Assembly: GCF_004346195.1 (NCBI RefSeq)
Contig: NZ_SMAK01000003.1
Coordinates: 248,001 to 312,000 of the forward strand
Direction of reading: 5' to 3'
Length of the DNA: 64,000 bases
Source: Tepidamorphus gemmatus
Lineage (GTDB): Bacteria; Pseudomonadota; Alphaproteobacteria; Rhizobiales; Tepidamorphaceae
The notes beneath the pieces were generated by a model, which saw only the letters and a list, made by a program, of their open reading frames with translations, made no database searches and was not told the DNA's origin. Positions 7,488 to 17,333 of this stretch are shown piece by piece (position 1 is the first letter of the stretch; each line of letters opens with the position of its first letter). The translations under genes were made by a program, and so were the position numbers.

Positions 7488-8669
7488 ATGCAGACGACAG
7501 CGACAGTCGCCATCGCGCTCACCCTCACCCTGGCCGCCGGCCCGGCCGCCGCCAGTTTCGCAGGCTGCGTCGCCGCGCTGAAGAGCGCCGCCCTCAAGTC
7601 AGGTGTCAGCCAGTCGGTTGTCGATCAGGCGTTCAACTTCAACGCGCCCAACGACGTGGTCCTGCGTCTGTCCAAGGTCCAGCCGGAGTTCAAGACGCCG
7701 ATCTGGGACTATATCGGCTTCCTCGTCGACGAGCAGCGTGTCGCCGACGGGCGGGCGATGATGGCGAAATACGATGCGGTGCTGCGCCGCGCCGAGCAGC
7801 AGTTCGGCGTCAACCGCTACGTCATTGCCGCCGTCTGGGGTGTCGAGACGGATTACGGCCGCGAGTCGGGCAGCCATTACCTGCCGCACGCGCTGACCAC
7901 GCTGGTCTGCGAGGGCGGGCGGCGCAAGGATTTCTGGCAGGCCGAGCTGATCGCCGCCCTGAAGCTGGTCAGCCGCGGCGACCTCGAGCTCAGCGAACTC
8001 TATGGGTCGTGGGCCGGCGCCTTCGGCCAGACCCAGTTCATTCCGACGACCTATGAGCGGCTGGCCGTCGATTTCGACGGCGACGGCCGCCGCGACCTCG
8101 TCAGATCGGTGGCCGACGCGCTCGGCTCTACCGCCAACTACCTGAAGCGCGGCGGCTGGCGGCCGGGCGAATCCTGGATGATCGAGGTGAAGGTGCCGCG
8201 CGGCTACGATGGGCCGTCCGGGCGCACCAACCGCGCCTCGCTGTCGAGCTGGGGCCAGCGCGGCATCGTGCGGGCCGACGGGGCTGCCTTGTCCGGCAGC
8301 GCCCAGGCTGGCCTGCTGCTGCCGGCCGGACCGAACGGGCCGGCCTTCCTGGTGTTCCCGAACTTCGATGCGATCTATTCCTACAACCGCGCGGAATCCT
8401 ACGCGCTGGCAATCTCGCATCTCGCCGACCGGCTGGCCGGCTACCCGGCCTTCCGCACCCCCTGGCCGACCGACGATCCCGGGCTGAGTCGCGCCCAGCG
8501 GCTGCACCTGCAGAAGCTGCTGCTCGCGCGCGGCTACGACATCGGCGAAGCGGACGGCAAGATCGGCCCGGCAACGCGGGCCGCGATCGCCGACGCGGAG
8601 AAGCGGCTCGGCATGCCGGAGACCGGCCGCGCCGGCATGAAGATCTACCGGGCACTAGGCGGCGGATAG
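7488..8669 (+). CDS. Lytic murein transglycosylase with C-terminal peptidoglycan-binding domain
   Basis: A 393-residue exported protein. A signal peptide covers about residues 1-23 (hydrophobic stretch ending in AAGPAAA). An MltB-type transglycosylase domain follows, with the catalytic Glu in WGVETDYGRESG and the family block GSWAGAFGQTQFIPTTY. Residues about 335-390 form a peptidoglycan-binding domain (LLLARGYDIGEADGKIGPATR). It would cleave the glycan strand to 1,6-anhydro-muramyl ends in the periplasm. The ATG at 7488 is chosen because GAGGAGG lies about 10 nt upstream and the signal peptide starts there. A strong inverted repeat follows the gene. Confidence 0.92.
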   Translation: MQTTATVAIALTLTLAAGPAAASFAGCVAALKSAALKSGVSQSVVDQAFNFNAPNDVVLRLSKVQPEFKTPIWDYIGFLVDEQRVADGRAMMAKYDAVLRRAEQQFGVNRYVIAAVWGVETDYGRESGSHYLPHALTTLVCEGGRRKDFWQAELIAALKLVSRGDLELSELYGSWAGAFGQTQFIPTTYERLAVDFDGDGRRDLVRSVADALGSTANYLKRGGWRPGESWMIEVKVPRGYDGPSGRTNRASLSSWGQRGIVRADGAALSGSAQAGLLLPAGPNGPAFLVFPNFDAIYSYNRAESYALAISHLADRLAGYPAFRTPWPTDDPGLSRAQRLHLQKLLLARGYDIGEADGKIGPATRAAIADAEKRLGMPETGRAGMKIYRALGGG

Positions 8670-8706
8670 CCGCCGGACCGCCTGGGGTAAGTCCCGCAGA
8701 CGCGGA

Positions 8707-8756
8707 GAGCCGTTCTGCATCCGGTACTGTGACGAAACCGAGATGCAGAGCGGCTC
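8707..8756. terminator. Long inverted repeat between convergent genes
   Basis: GAGCCGTTCTGCATC (from 8707) pairs with GATGCAGAGCGGCTC (to 8756), 15 positions with one G-U pair, extended inward by CGGT/ACCG. It lies between the convergent transglycosylase and gpmA genes and probably works for both directions. No T-run flanks it, so intrinsic termination is not certain. Confidence 0.55.
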
Positions 8757-8779
8757 GCCGCATCCAAAGATGAACCGCG

Positions 8780-9400
8780 TCAGGCCGCGAGGTCGAGCCG
8801 CTCGGCGACGGTCGAATCCGCCGCCAGCCGGTAGACGATCGGCACGCCGGTGGCGAGTTCGCGCTTGACGATGCCGTCCGGGCCGAGCCGCTCCAGCACC
8901 ATGACGATCGAGCGCAGCGAGTTGCCATGCGCGGCGACCAGCACGCGCTCGCCGCGCAGCACGCGCGGCAGGATCTCCGACACGTAGTAGGGAAGCGTCC
9001 GCGCCACCGTGTCCTTCAGGCTTTCCCCGCCCGGCGGCGCAATGTCGTAGGAACGGCGCCACAGATGCACCTGCTCCTCGCCCCACTTCGCCCGCGCGTC
9101 GTCCTTGTTGAGGCCGGTCAGGTCACCGTAGTCGCGCTCGTTCAGGGCCTGATCGCGGATCACCGGCAGGCCGGTCAGCCCCATGTCGTCGAGGATGATG
9201 TCGAGCGTCCGTTGGGCGCGCGACAGCGCGCTGGTGAACGCCACGTCGAAGGACAGCCCGGCGGCCTTGAGCTGGGCTGCCGCCCGGTGCGCCTCGGCCA
9301 CGCCCTGCTCGGTCAGGCCGGGATCGCGCCAGCCGGTGAACAGGTTCTTGAGATTCCACTCGCTCTGTCCGTGGCGAACGAGCACCAGCAGTCGATCCAT
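8780..9400 (-). CDS. gpmA: 2,3-bisphosphoglycerate-dependent phosphoglycerate mutase
   Basis: A 206-residue member of the histidine phosphatase family that interconverts 3- and 2-phosphoglycerate in glycolysis and gluconeogenesis. The phosphoacceptor motif [10 protein letters not shown] is at residues 8-17. The family blocks [28 protein letters not shown] and the second His in [11 protein letters not shown] are all present. The short form (about 206-211 residues) is usual in Rhizobiales. The start at 9400 has an AGGGAG ribosome-binding site upstream. It follows dapB by 34 nt on the same strand, so the two are probably co-transcribed. Confidence 0.96.
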   Translation of the reverse strand: MDRLLVLVRHGQSEWNLKNLFTGWRDPGLTEQGVAEAHRAAAQLKAAGLSFDVAFTSALSRAQRTLDIILDDMGLTGLPVIRDQALNERDYGDLTGLNKDDARAKWGEEQVHLWRRSYDIAPPGGESLKDTVARTLPYYVSEILPRVLRGERVLVAAHGNSLRSIVMVLERLGPDGIVKRELATGVPIVYRLAADSTVAERLDLAA

Positions 9401-9434
9401 CAGCAAACACTCCCTGCGCGCAAACCGGAAGAAA

Positions 9435-10247
9435 TCAGTCGCCCAGTCCCAGCACGTCGGCCATCGCGTAGAGGCCGGGCTTGCGGCCGCGCGCCCACAG
9501 TGCCGCCTTGACCGCGCCGCGCGCGAACAGGCTGCGGTCCTCGGCGACATGTCTCAGCTCGATCCGCTCGTGGGGGCCTGCAAAGATCACCGTGTGGTCG
9601 CCGACCACGCTGCCGCCCCTGAGCGTCTGGAAGCCGATGTCGCCGCGCCGGCGGGCGCCGGTATGGCCGTGACGGGTCCAGACCGCATGGTCCTCGAGTG
9701 CGATGCCCCGGCCGGCGGCCGCCGCCTCGCCCAGCATCAGCGCCGTGCCGGACGGCGCATCGACCTTGTTCCTGTGATGCATCTCGACGATCTCGATGTC
9801 GAAATCCGCATCCAGCGCCGCCGCTACCTTGCGCACCATTGCCGCGAGCAGGTTGACGCCGAGGCTCATGTTGCCGGAGCGCACCACCACCGCGTGGCGG
9901 GCAGCGGCCTCGAGCCGGGCCAGGTCATCCGCCGACAGGCCGGTGGTGCCGACGATGTGGGCGATGCGCGCCTGCGCGGCAAGTTCGCTGAACGCCACCG
10001 TCGCTGCCGGCGTGGTGAAGTCGAGCACGCCGTCGGCGCGGGCGAACACCGGCAGCGCATCGTCGGTCAGCGGCACGCCCAGTTCGCCGATCCCGGCGAG
10101 CATCCCCGCGTCCTGACCGAGTTCCGGCGCCCCCTCGCGCTCGATCGCGCCAACCAGCGTCGTCCCCTCCGCCTCGACGACGGCGCGCACCAGTGCCCGG
10201 CCCATGCGGCCGGCCGCGCCCACCACGATCAGTCGCATGTCGGTCAT
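9435..10247 (-). CDS. dapB: 4-hydroxy-tetrahydrodipicolinate reductase
   Basis: A 270-residue NAD(P)H-dependent reductase of the diaminopimelate/lysine pathway. The N-terminal Rossmann motif is [10 protein letters not shown] (residues 8-17). The conserved DFTTP and GTTGLS segments, the catalytic block [16 protein letters not shown] and a C-terminal GDHTVIFAG are all visible. The length is typical (about 270). It shares strand and spacing with gpmA downstream. The 319-bp gap before it (10248-10566) carries only hairpins and no gene, so a promoter probably lies there. Confidence 0.97.
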   Translation of the reverse strand: MTDMRLIVVGAAGRMGRALVRAVVEAEGTTLVGAIEREGAPELGQDAGMLAGIGELGVPLTDDALPVFARADGVLDFTTPAATVAFSELAAQARIAHIVGTTGLSADDLARLEAAARHAVVVRSGNMSLGVNLLAAMVRKVAAALDADFDIEIVEMHHRNKVDAPSGTALMLGEAAAAGRGIALEDHAVWTRHGHTGARRRGDIGFQTLRGGSVVGDHTVIFAGPHERIELRHVAEDRSLFARGAVKAALWARGRKPGLYAMADVLGLGD

Positions 10248-10431
10248 CGCGCCCTCCCTGTGGCCGAGCGGTATATCAGGCGTCCGCCGGCGGACAAAGC
10301 TGTCGCGGTTCGCGCGGGCCCGGCATCGAACGTGAAGACGAAACGCGGATTGGACCGACAGCCATCATCATCCCGCCTAAGCGGCGACCGGACCGGAACC
10401 GGGGCGCGATCGGTCCGTCCTGCCCTCCCGA

Positions 10432-10457
10432 TCCCGGACCGGCTGCGTCGTCCGGGA
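10432..10457. repeat. Intergenic palindrome TCCCGGAC/GTCCGGGA
   Basis: Perfect 8-bp arms at 10432-10439 and 10450-10457 with a 10-nt loop, within the 319-bp gap upstream of dapB. The arms resemble the imperfect pair at 5970-5998. No coding potential was recognised in the surrounding gap. Confidence 0.5.
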
Positions 10458-10494
10458 TGACGCTCGGTATCGTGCAGGATGACGCAACAGCGCT

Positions 10495-10515
10495 GCCCTC
10501 CGGACGACGGAGGGC
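10495..10515 (-). terminator. Hairpin downstream of the pyrF/DUF1330 genes
   Basis: GCCCTCCG (10495-10502) and CGGAGGGC (10508-10515) form a perfect 8-bp stem with a 5-nt loop, about 50 nt beyond the stop of the DUF1330 gene on the minus strand. No T-run follows in that direction, so termination is plausible but unproven. Confidence 0.45.
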
Positions 10516-10566
10516 GTTTCGTCCGGATGGACGGAATCCTTGTCCGGCCTTCGCGGGGAGGCGCAG

Positions 10567-10872
10567 TCAGGACGGCTGCTCGCCGTCATAGCCCTCGACG
10601 ACGACCAGGTCGACCTCGCCCGCATCGCCGCGCACGGCGAGGGCGTGCTGGTACTCGGGCGAATGGTAGCAGTCGAGCGCCGCTTGGTAGCTGGGGAATT
10701 CGATCACCACGTGCCGTGGCTTCAGGTCACCGAGCTTGGATTCTGCCTTGCCGGCCCGTACCAGGAAGCGGCCGCCATACTTGGCGAAGGCGGCGCCATT
10801 CGCAGCCTGGTACTTCCTGTATCCGTCGGGGTCCTTCACCGTGACGTGCCCGACCCAATAGCCCTTTGCCAT
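10567..10872 (-). CDS. DUF1330 family protein
   Basis: A 101-residue protein with the DUF1330 pattern: an N-terminal GYWVGHVTVKDPDGYRKY, a central FLVRAG and a RHVVIEFPSYQAALDCYHSPEYQ block. Members have a dimeric ferredoxin-like (ABM) fold and no established reaction. It lies 47 nt downstream of pyrF on the same strand. Association with pyrF and dapB is recurrent in Rhizobiales, so co-transcription is likely, but it gives no firm functional clue. Confidence 0.85.
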   Translation of the reverse strand: MAKGYWVGHVTVKDPDGYRKYQAANGAAFAKYGGRFLVRAGKAESKLGDLKPRHVVIEFPSYQAALDCYHSPEYQHALAVRGDAGEVDLVVVEGYDGEQPS

Positions 10873-10919
10873 GTCTGTTCTCCCGTGCTGACAATGGTTG
10901 TGCGCGACCGCAGGCCGAC

Positions 10920-11630
10920 TCAGCCGACGGCCGCTGCAATCTCGGCGATGATGGACCGTGCGGCCGCGTGCGGGTCCGCCGCGCTGATCACCGGACGCGC
11001 CACCACGAGGCGGTCGGCTCCTGCGCGGATCGCGGCGGTCGGCGTCGCCGCCCGCTTCTGGTCGCCCGCCGCAGCGCCGGAAGGCCGAATGCCGGGTGTG
11101 ACGAGCTCCAGCGCATTGCCGATGCGCGCGCGGATCGCCGCCACCTCCTGCGGCGAGCAGATCAGGCCGTCCATGCCAATCGCCGCCGCCTGCTCGGCGC
11201 GTCGCAGCACCAGGTCGGAGACATCGCCTGCATAGCCCGCCTCGGCAAGATCGCCAGCGTCGAGGCTGGTCAGCACCGTCACACCGAGAAGTCTGAGCCG
11301 GGCATCGCCGCGCGCGGCGACCGCCGCCCGCATTGCCTGGGGATAGGCATGAATGGTGGTATAGGTGACGCCCATCGCAGCGATCGCCTCGACGGCGTGA
11401 CCGACGGTGTTGGGGATGTCGAGCAGCTTCATGTCGAGGAACACGTCCTTGCCGGCAGTGGCGAGACGGCGCACCAGCGGCAGGCCGCCGGAAAAGGCGA
11501 GCTGCATGCCGATCTTGTAGATCGAGACGGCCTCGCCGAGCCGCTCGACCATCCGCTCGGCCGCCTCCGGCGTGCCGATGTCGAGCCCGATGATCAGCCG
11601 CTCGCGCGCTGTCATGCTCGCAGAGCCCAT
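10920..11630 (-). CDS. pyrF: Orotidine 5'-phosphate decarboxylase
   Basis: A 236-residue TIM-barrel enzyme for the last step of UMP synthesis. The catalytic DxKxxDI signature is present in [13 protein letters not shown]. The N-terminal IGLDIGT strand, the C-terminal VTPGIRP phosphate loop and [10 protein letters not shown] are also visible. The start at 11630 has GGAG upstream; an internal ATG six codons in (MTARE) is an alternative. It is followed by the DUF1330 gene and lies downstream of an FMN reductase gene on the same strand. Confidence 0.96.
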   Translation of the reverse strand: MGSASMTARERLIIGLDIGTPEAAERMVERLGEAVSIYKIGMQLAFSGGLPLVRRLATAGKDVFLDMKLLDIPNTVGHAVEAIAAMGVTYTTIHAYPQAMRAAVAARGDARLRLLGVTVLTSLDAGDLAEAGYAGDVSDLVLRRAEQAAAIGMDGLICSPQEVAAIRARIGNALELVTPGIRPSGAAAGDQKRAATPTAAIRAGADRLVVARPVISAADPHAAARSIIAEIAAAVG

Positions 11631-11720
11631 GAGGCCACTCCGTGTCGCGGGGGACAGATGCCGGCCGGCGCAGCGGTTGTGAATCGCCTCCGCACGCCTG
11701 TCAACCGCATCGGCGGCAGG

Positions 11721-12302
11721 TCAGGCCGCGAATGTCCTTGCCATCTCGACGAGGCGCTGCGACACCGTCCTGAGCATCGCCATCGGCCGCTCGGCGATGA
11801 GCCTGCCCTCAGCGTCGAAGGCAGAAGCGGCTGCCGGTACCGAAACCATTTCCGGCACCATCAGCGCGCCGAGCGCATTCTCGAGCGTATGGCGCAGCTG
11901 CAGGAGCCCGCGATAGCCGCCGAAGCCGCCATCCGACGCCGCGCCGAGCGCGAACACCCGTCCCTTGTAGGGGCCGGGCCTGCGGTCGGTGGCGCCGGGG
12001 CGCGACACCCAGTCGATGGTGTTCTTCAGGAGCGGCGTGATGCCGCCATTGTATTCGGGCGCAACGATGAGGATGCCCTGGTGTTCGGTGAACAGGTTCG
12101 CCAGCCGCTTCGCGGCGTCGGGGATACCCTCGGCCTGCTCGAGGTCGCCGTTGTAGATCGGCATCGGATAGTCGGCGAGCGAGATGTGCGAGACGTCGCC
12201 GCCCGCCTCGGCCAGCGTCCCGGCTGCCACGACGGCCAGTTTCTCGTTGATCGATCCTGTCCGGATGCTTCCGGCGAAAAGGAGGATCTTCGGCTTCGAC
12301 AC
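11721..12302 (-). CDS. NADPH-dependent FMN reductase-family flavoprotein
   Basis: A 193-residue flavodoxin-fold protein of the NADPH_FMN_red family (ArsH/ChrR/SsuE-like). The phosphate loop is FAGSIRTGSINEKL near residue 10, and the flavin-contact block is VAPEYNGGITPLLKNTIDWVS. Family members reduce quinones, chromate or free flavin; the substrate here is unknown. No membrane segment or signal peptide is seen. It stands between pmtA and pyrF on the same strand, with about 90-nt gaps on both sides. Confidence 0.85.
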   Translation of the reverse strand: MSKPKILLFAGSIRTGSINEKLAVVAAGTLAEAGGDVSHISLADYPMPIYNGDLEQAEGIPDAAKRLANLFTEHQGILIVAPEYNGGITPLLKNTIDWVSRPGATDRRPGPYKGRVFALGAASDGGFGGYRGLLQLRHTLENALGALMVPEMVSVPAAASAFDAEGRLIAERPMAMLRTVSQRLVEMARTFAA

Positions 12303-12399
12303 GTTCGCTCTCCCCGCTGCCAGTCCCTGCTGCCGGCAGCATCTAGCGCCGACGTGCGGTCCGGCCAGCCCGGTGGCCCGGGCGCGGCATGCGGCCGGG

Positions 12400-12993
12400 C
12401 TATTTGCGGCTGTAGACCCAGACCGTGGCGGGCGGCAGATTGAGCAGCACCCTGCGGGCCAGACGCACGTCGAAATCGCCCGCGCCGGCAGGCACCGGCG
12501 GCTGGACCGCGTAGCTGAACTGGATCAGCGGCATGCCAGGCCCGCCTGCCGCGAGGCAGGCCTCGATCAGCTCGACGCGGCGGCGCAGCGGGCGGCTGAG
12601 CAGCGGCAGCCCGGTGACCACCGCGGCGAGCGGGCCGACCTCGAGCGCATCGAGATGGCTGCGGATCGCGTAGGCATCGCCCTGGATCACCCTGACATTC
12701 GGAAACCGCTCGCCGAGCAGCCGGCAGAAGTCGCGGTTGTACTCGATCAGCAGCAGCCGTTCGGGCGGGATGCCGCGATCGAGCAGCGCCCTCGTGAACA
12801 CCCCGGTGCCGGGGCCGAGCTCGACGACCATGCCATCCCGGTCGAGGTCCACTTCCGCCGCCATGGCGCGGGCGAGCCAGCGCCCGGACGGGCTGACGGC
12901 GCCGATCTTGAGCGGATTGCCGATCCATTCCCGCACGAAGCGCAGTTCGTCCAGGATGTCCTGCTTCTTCAGGTCGCTGCGGCTGGTCGTCAT
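12400..12993 (-). CDS. pmtA: Phospholipid N-methyltransferase (PmtA type)
   Basis: A 197-residue SAM-dependent methyltransferase. Motif I is VELGPGTGVFTRALL, followed by LLIEYNRDFC and a C-terminal LPPATVWVYSRK. The N-terminal FVREWIGNPLKIGAVSPSG matches the PmtA family of rhizobia, which methylates phosphatidylethanolamine stepwise to phosphatidylcholine at the membrane surface. The length agrees (about 190-200). Its position next to dnaJ-dnaK is a recurring arrangement in Rhizobiales. Members of the rRNA-dimethylase-like branch look similar, but the NPxxVGAxxPS and PPAxxWVY blocks favour PmtA. Confidence 0.82.
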   Translation of the reverse strand: MTTSRSDLKKQDILDELRFVREWIGNPLKIGAVSPSGRWLARAMAAEVDLDRDGMVVELGPGTGVFTRALLDRGIPPERLLLIEYNRDFCRLLGERFPNVRVIQGDAYAIRSHLDALEVGPLAAVVTGLPLLSRPLRRRVELIEACLAAGGPGMPLIQFSYAVQPPVPAGAGDFDVRLARRVLLNLPPATVWVYSRK

Positions 12994-13118
12994 GCTGATC
13001 CGTCGTCCGTGGGGTCAAACCAAACCGACGTAAGGGCAGAATTGGGACAGAATGGGGCTGGAGACCTTGCTTTGCGTGGCTGTCCGAGCAGTACGATCAC
13101 CCGCGCCCTCGCCCCCGG

Positions 13119-14255
13119 TCAGCCGCCGAGCCCGCCCCAGAACTCCCTGACCTTGGAGAAGAAGCCGGAGGATTCCGGGTTGGTCGTCTCGGAGGAGACC
13201 CGCTCGAATTCCTCGAGCAGCTCGCGCTGGCGGCGCGACAGGTTGACCGGTGTCTCGACCACGGTCTGGATGTAGAGATCGCCGGACTGCGCGCTGCGCA
13301 GCACCGGCATGCCCTTGCCCTTCAGGCGGAACTGCTTGCCGGATTGCGTGCCGGCCGGAACCTTCACCTTGGTGCGACCGCCGTCGAGAGTCGGCACTTC
13401 CAGCTCGCCGCCGAGCGCCGCCGTGGTGATCGAGATCGGCACCCGCCAGAACAGGTCGGCGCCGTCGCGCTGGAAGATCTCGTGCGGCTTGACCGAGAGG
13501 AAGATGTAGAGGTCGCCGGGCGGACCGCCCCGCAGCCCGGCCTCGCCCTCGTTGGAGAGGCGGATGCGGGTTCCGTCCTCGACGCCGGCCGGAATGTTGA
13601 TCGACAGGGTGCGCTCGCGCGCGACGCGCCCGGCACCGCCACAATCGGCACAGGGCGTCTCGATGATCTCGCCACGGCCCTGGCAATGCGGGCAGGTCCG
13701 CTCGATGGCGAAGAAGCCCTGCGTCGCCCGCACCTTGCCCATGCCGCCGCAGGTCGTGCAGGTCCGCGGGCTGGTGCCCGGCGCCGCCCCGCTGCCCGAG
13801 CAGCTCTCGCAGGCGACGCTGGAGGGCACGCGCACTTCGGCGGTCTTGCCGGCGAACGCCTCCTCCAGCGTGATCTCCATGTTGTAGCGCAGATCGGCGC
13901 CGCGCTGCCGGCCGCCCCGCCCGCGCCCGCGTCCGCCGCCCATGAAGTCGCCGAACAGGTCGTCGAAGATCGAGGACATCGAGGCGGCGAAGTCCGAGTT
14001 GAAGCCGTGCCCGCCGCCGGCCGCCATGCCATCAAAGGCGGCGTGGCCGAACTGGTCGTAGGCGGCCCGCTTCTGGGGATCCTTCAGGATCTCGTAGGCC
14101 TCGTTGATTTCCTTGAACTTCTGCTCGGCCTCAGCGTCGCCTGGATTGCGGTCCGGGTGGTACCGCATCGCCAGCTTGCGGAAGGCGCTCTTCAGCTCGT
14201 TCTCGCTGACGGTGCGGCTGCAGCCGAGGATCTCGTAGTAGTCACGCTTGGACAT
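13119..14255 (-). CDS. dnaJ: Chaperone DnaJ
   Basis: A 378-residue type I J-protein. The J domain (1-70) has the HPD triad at 33-35. A Gly/Phe-rich linker (about 75-115) precedes four zinc motifs: [24 protein letters not shown] and CADCGGAG (149-208). A C-terminal substrate-binding region follows. It delivers clients to DnaK and stimulates its ATPase. It lies 135 nt downstream of dnaK on the same strand, with a small hairpin in the gap, and is probably transcribed from the heat-shock promoter ahead of dnaK. Confidence 0.97.
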   Translation of the reverse strand: MSKRDYYEILGCSRTVSENELKSAFRKLAMRYHPDRNPGDAEAEQKFKEINEAYEILKDPQKRAAYDQFGHAAFDGMAAGGGHGFNSDFAASMSSIFDDLFGDFMGGGRGRGRGGRQRGADLRYNMEITLEEAFAGKTAEVRVPSSVACESCSGSGAAPGTSPRTCTTCGGMGKVRATQGFFAIERTCPHCQGRGEIIETPCADCGGAGRVARERTLSINIPAGVEDGTRIRLSNEGEAGLRGGPPGDLYIFLSVKPHEIFQRDGADLFWRVPISITTAALGGELEVPTLDGGRTKVKVPAGTQSGKQFRLKGKGMPVLRSAQSGDLYIQTVVETPVNLSRRQRELLEEFERVSSETTNPESSGFFSKVREFWGGLGG

Positions 14256-14299
14256 GGCGCGCCTTGATCTCCCGCCTCGTCCGGCTAACGGCCAGGGCG

Positions 14300-14315
14300 C
14301 GTCCCTGCCGGGACG
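14300..14315. other. Small hairpin in the dnaK-dnaJ gap
   Basis: CGTCCC (14300-14305) and GGGACG (14310-14315) flank a 4-nt loop in the 135-bp spacer. It could be a processing or partial-termination structure that sets the DnaK:DnaJ ratio; this is inferred from position only. Confidence 0.35.
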
Positions 14316-14390
14316 TGGGAACGAAGCGGCCCCCGATCAGGTGGAGCATGCGCTCTACGCGATCGAGGGCCGTCATGCTGGACCTCCGGA

Positions 14391-16301
<1,911 letters not shown>

Positions 16302-16439
16302 GTCGTACCTCTCTTTCCGGCAGGCCGCCGGGGCCCTCGGACGAGGCACCCGGCCCTTCGGACATGATTTCGAAGGGGTCTGCGAACGGCCCCCATTGAC
16401 GAATGGAGTCGTCGCCACGCAGGGCGACGTTCCGGGCTG

Positions 16440-16468
16440 ATATAAGGAGGGGCCCGAGGGCACGCAAG
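16440..16468 (-). promoter_or_regulatory. Putative RpoH (sigma-32) promoter of dnaK
   Basis: On the minus strand, CTTGCG (16463-16468) and CCTTATAT (16440-16447) are separated by 15 nt, close to the alphaproteobacterial RpoH pattern (CTTG plus a CyTAT-type box). A transcript would have a leader of roughly 130 nt before dnaK. No CIRCE repeat is present in the gap. Confidence 0.5.
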
Positions 16469-16550
16469 GCGGGAGAGCGATGACGCGTGCGATGCGCCGG
16501 GGCCGTCGGGCGGTCGGGCAGGCCGTGCATCAGCCGAGCCGGAGGACGCG

Positions 16551-17201
16551 ATGGGACACGCGAGGATCGAACTGCGACCGGGGTGCTTGCATGTGCCCGG
16601 CTATCTGGACCGGGAGGCGCAGGAAGCGCTCGTCGCCGATCTGAGGCGGATCGTCGAGGCGGCGCCGTTCTTCACGCCGCGGATGCCACGCACCGGAAGG
16701 CCGTTCTCGGTGCGGATGACCAATTGCGGACCGCTCGGCTGGGTTTCGGATGCCGCCGGCGGGTATCGCTACGTGGCGACGCATCCCGAAACCGGCGCGC
16801 CCTGGCCGCCGATGCCGGCGCTGGTGCTGCAGGCCTGGCGCGAGCTGGCGCCGGCAGCCGCACCGGCCGAGGCCTGCCTCGTCAACCATTATCTGCCGCA
16901 GGCCCGCATGGGGCTGCATCGCGACGAGGACGAGGAGGACATGACGGCACCGGTGGTGTCGCTGTCGCTCGGCGACACCGCCATATTCCGTATCGGCGGG
17001 ACCGGGCGCAGGGATCCGACATTCTCGATCCGCCTCAAGTCCGGCGACGCGCTGGTGCTCGGCGGCCAGAGTCGGCTGGCCTTCCACGGCGTCGACCGGA
17101 TCGTGGCCGGCAGCTCGACGCTGCTGGCGGGCTGGCCGCCCGGCGGCGGCAGGCTCAACCTCACGCTGCGCCGCGTCAGCCGGACCGAATCTCGGCCGTG
17201 A
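16551..17201 (+). CDS. alkB: Alkylated-DNA repair dioxygenase AlkB
   Basis: A 216-residue Fe(II)/2-oxoglutarate dioxygenase that oxidatively removes methyl groups from 1-methyladenine and 3-methylcytosine. The iron ligands are seen in HRDEDE (His-x-Asp) and FHGVDRI (second His). The 2-oxoglutarate arginines are in the C-terminal RLNLTLRRV. NHYLPQARMGLH and SLGDTAIFRIGG match E. coli AlkB. The gene is divergent from dnaK and alone on its strand. The ATG at 16551 follows GGAGG at 5-7 nt spacing. Downstream, 17202-17333 holds no gene but contains CCGGGATGGAAC twice (17305-17316, 17319-17330). Confidence 0.93.
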   Translation: MGHARIELRPGCLHVPGYLDREAQEALVADLRRIVEAAPFFTPRMPRTGRPFSVRMTNCGPLGWVSDAAGGYRYVATHPETGAPWPPMPALVLQAWRELAPAAAPAEACLVNHYLPQARMGLHRDEDEEDMTAPVVSLSLGDTAIFRIGGTGRRDPTFSIRLKSGDALVLGGQSRLAFHGVDRIVAGSSTLLAGWPPGGGRLNLTLRRVSRTESRP

Positions 17202-17333
17202 CCGGACGTCCGCCCGGACGCGACAGCAAACGAGCCGCCGCAACGTCGCCGGTCCCGCAGATGGCAGCGCCCGCTGTGGCGGGAGCTGCCGGGGGATGCG
17301 GTTACCGGGATGGAACTGCCGGGATGGAACGCC

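Noticed and set aside
10248-10566. Small genes in the gap upstream of dapB
   Set aside because: Short open frames exist in several frames but lack ribosome-binding sites and family features; the gap is better explained by hairpins and a promoter.
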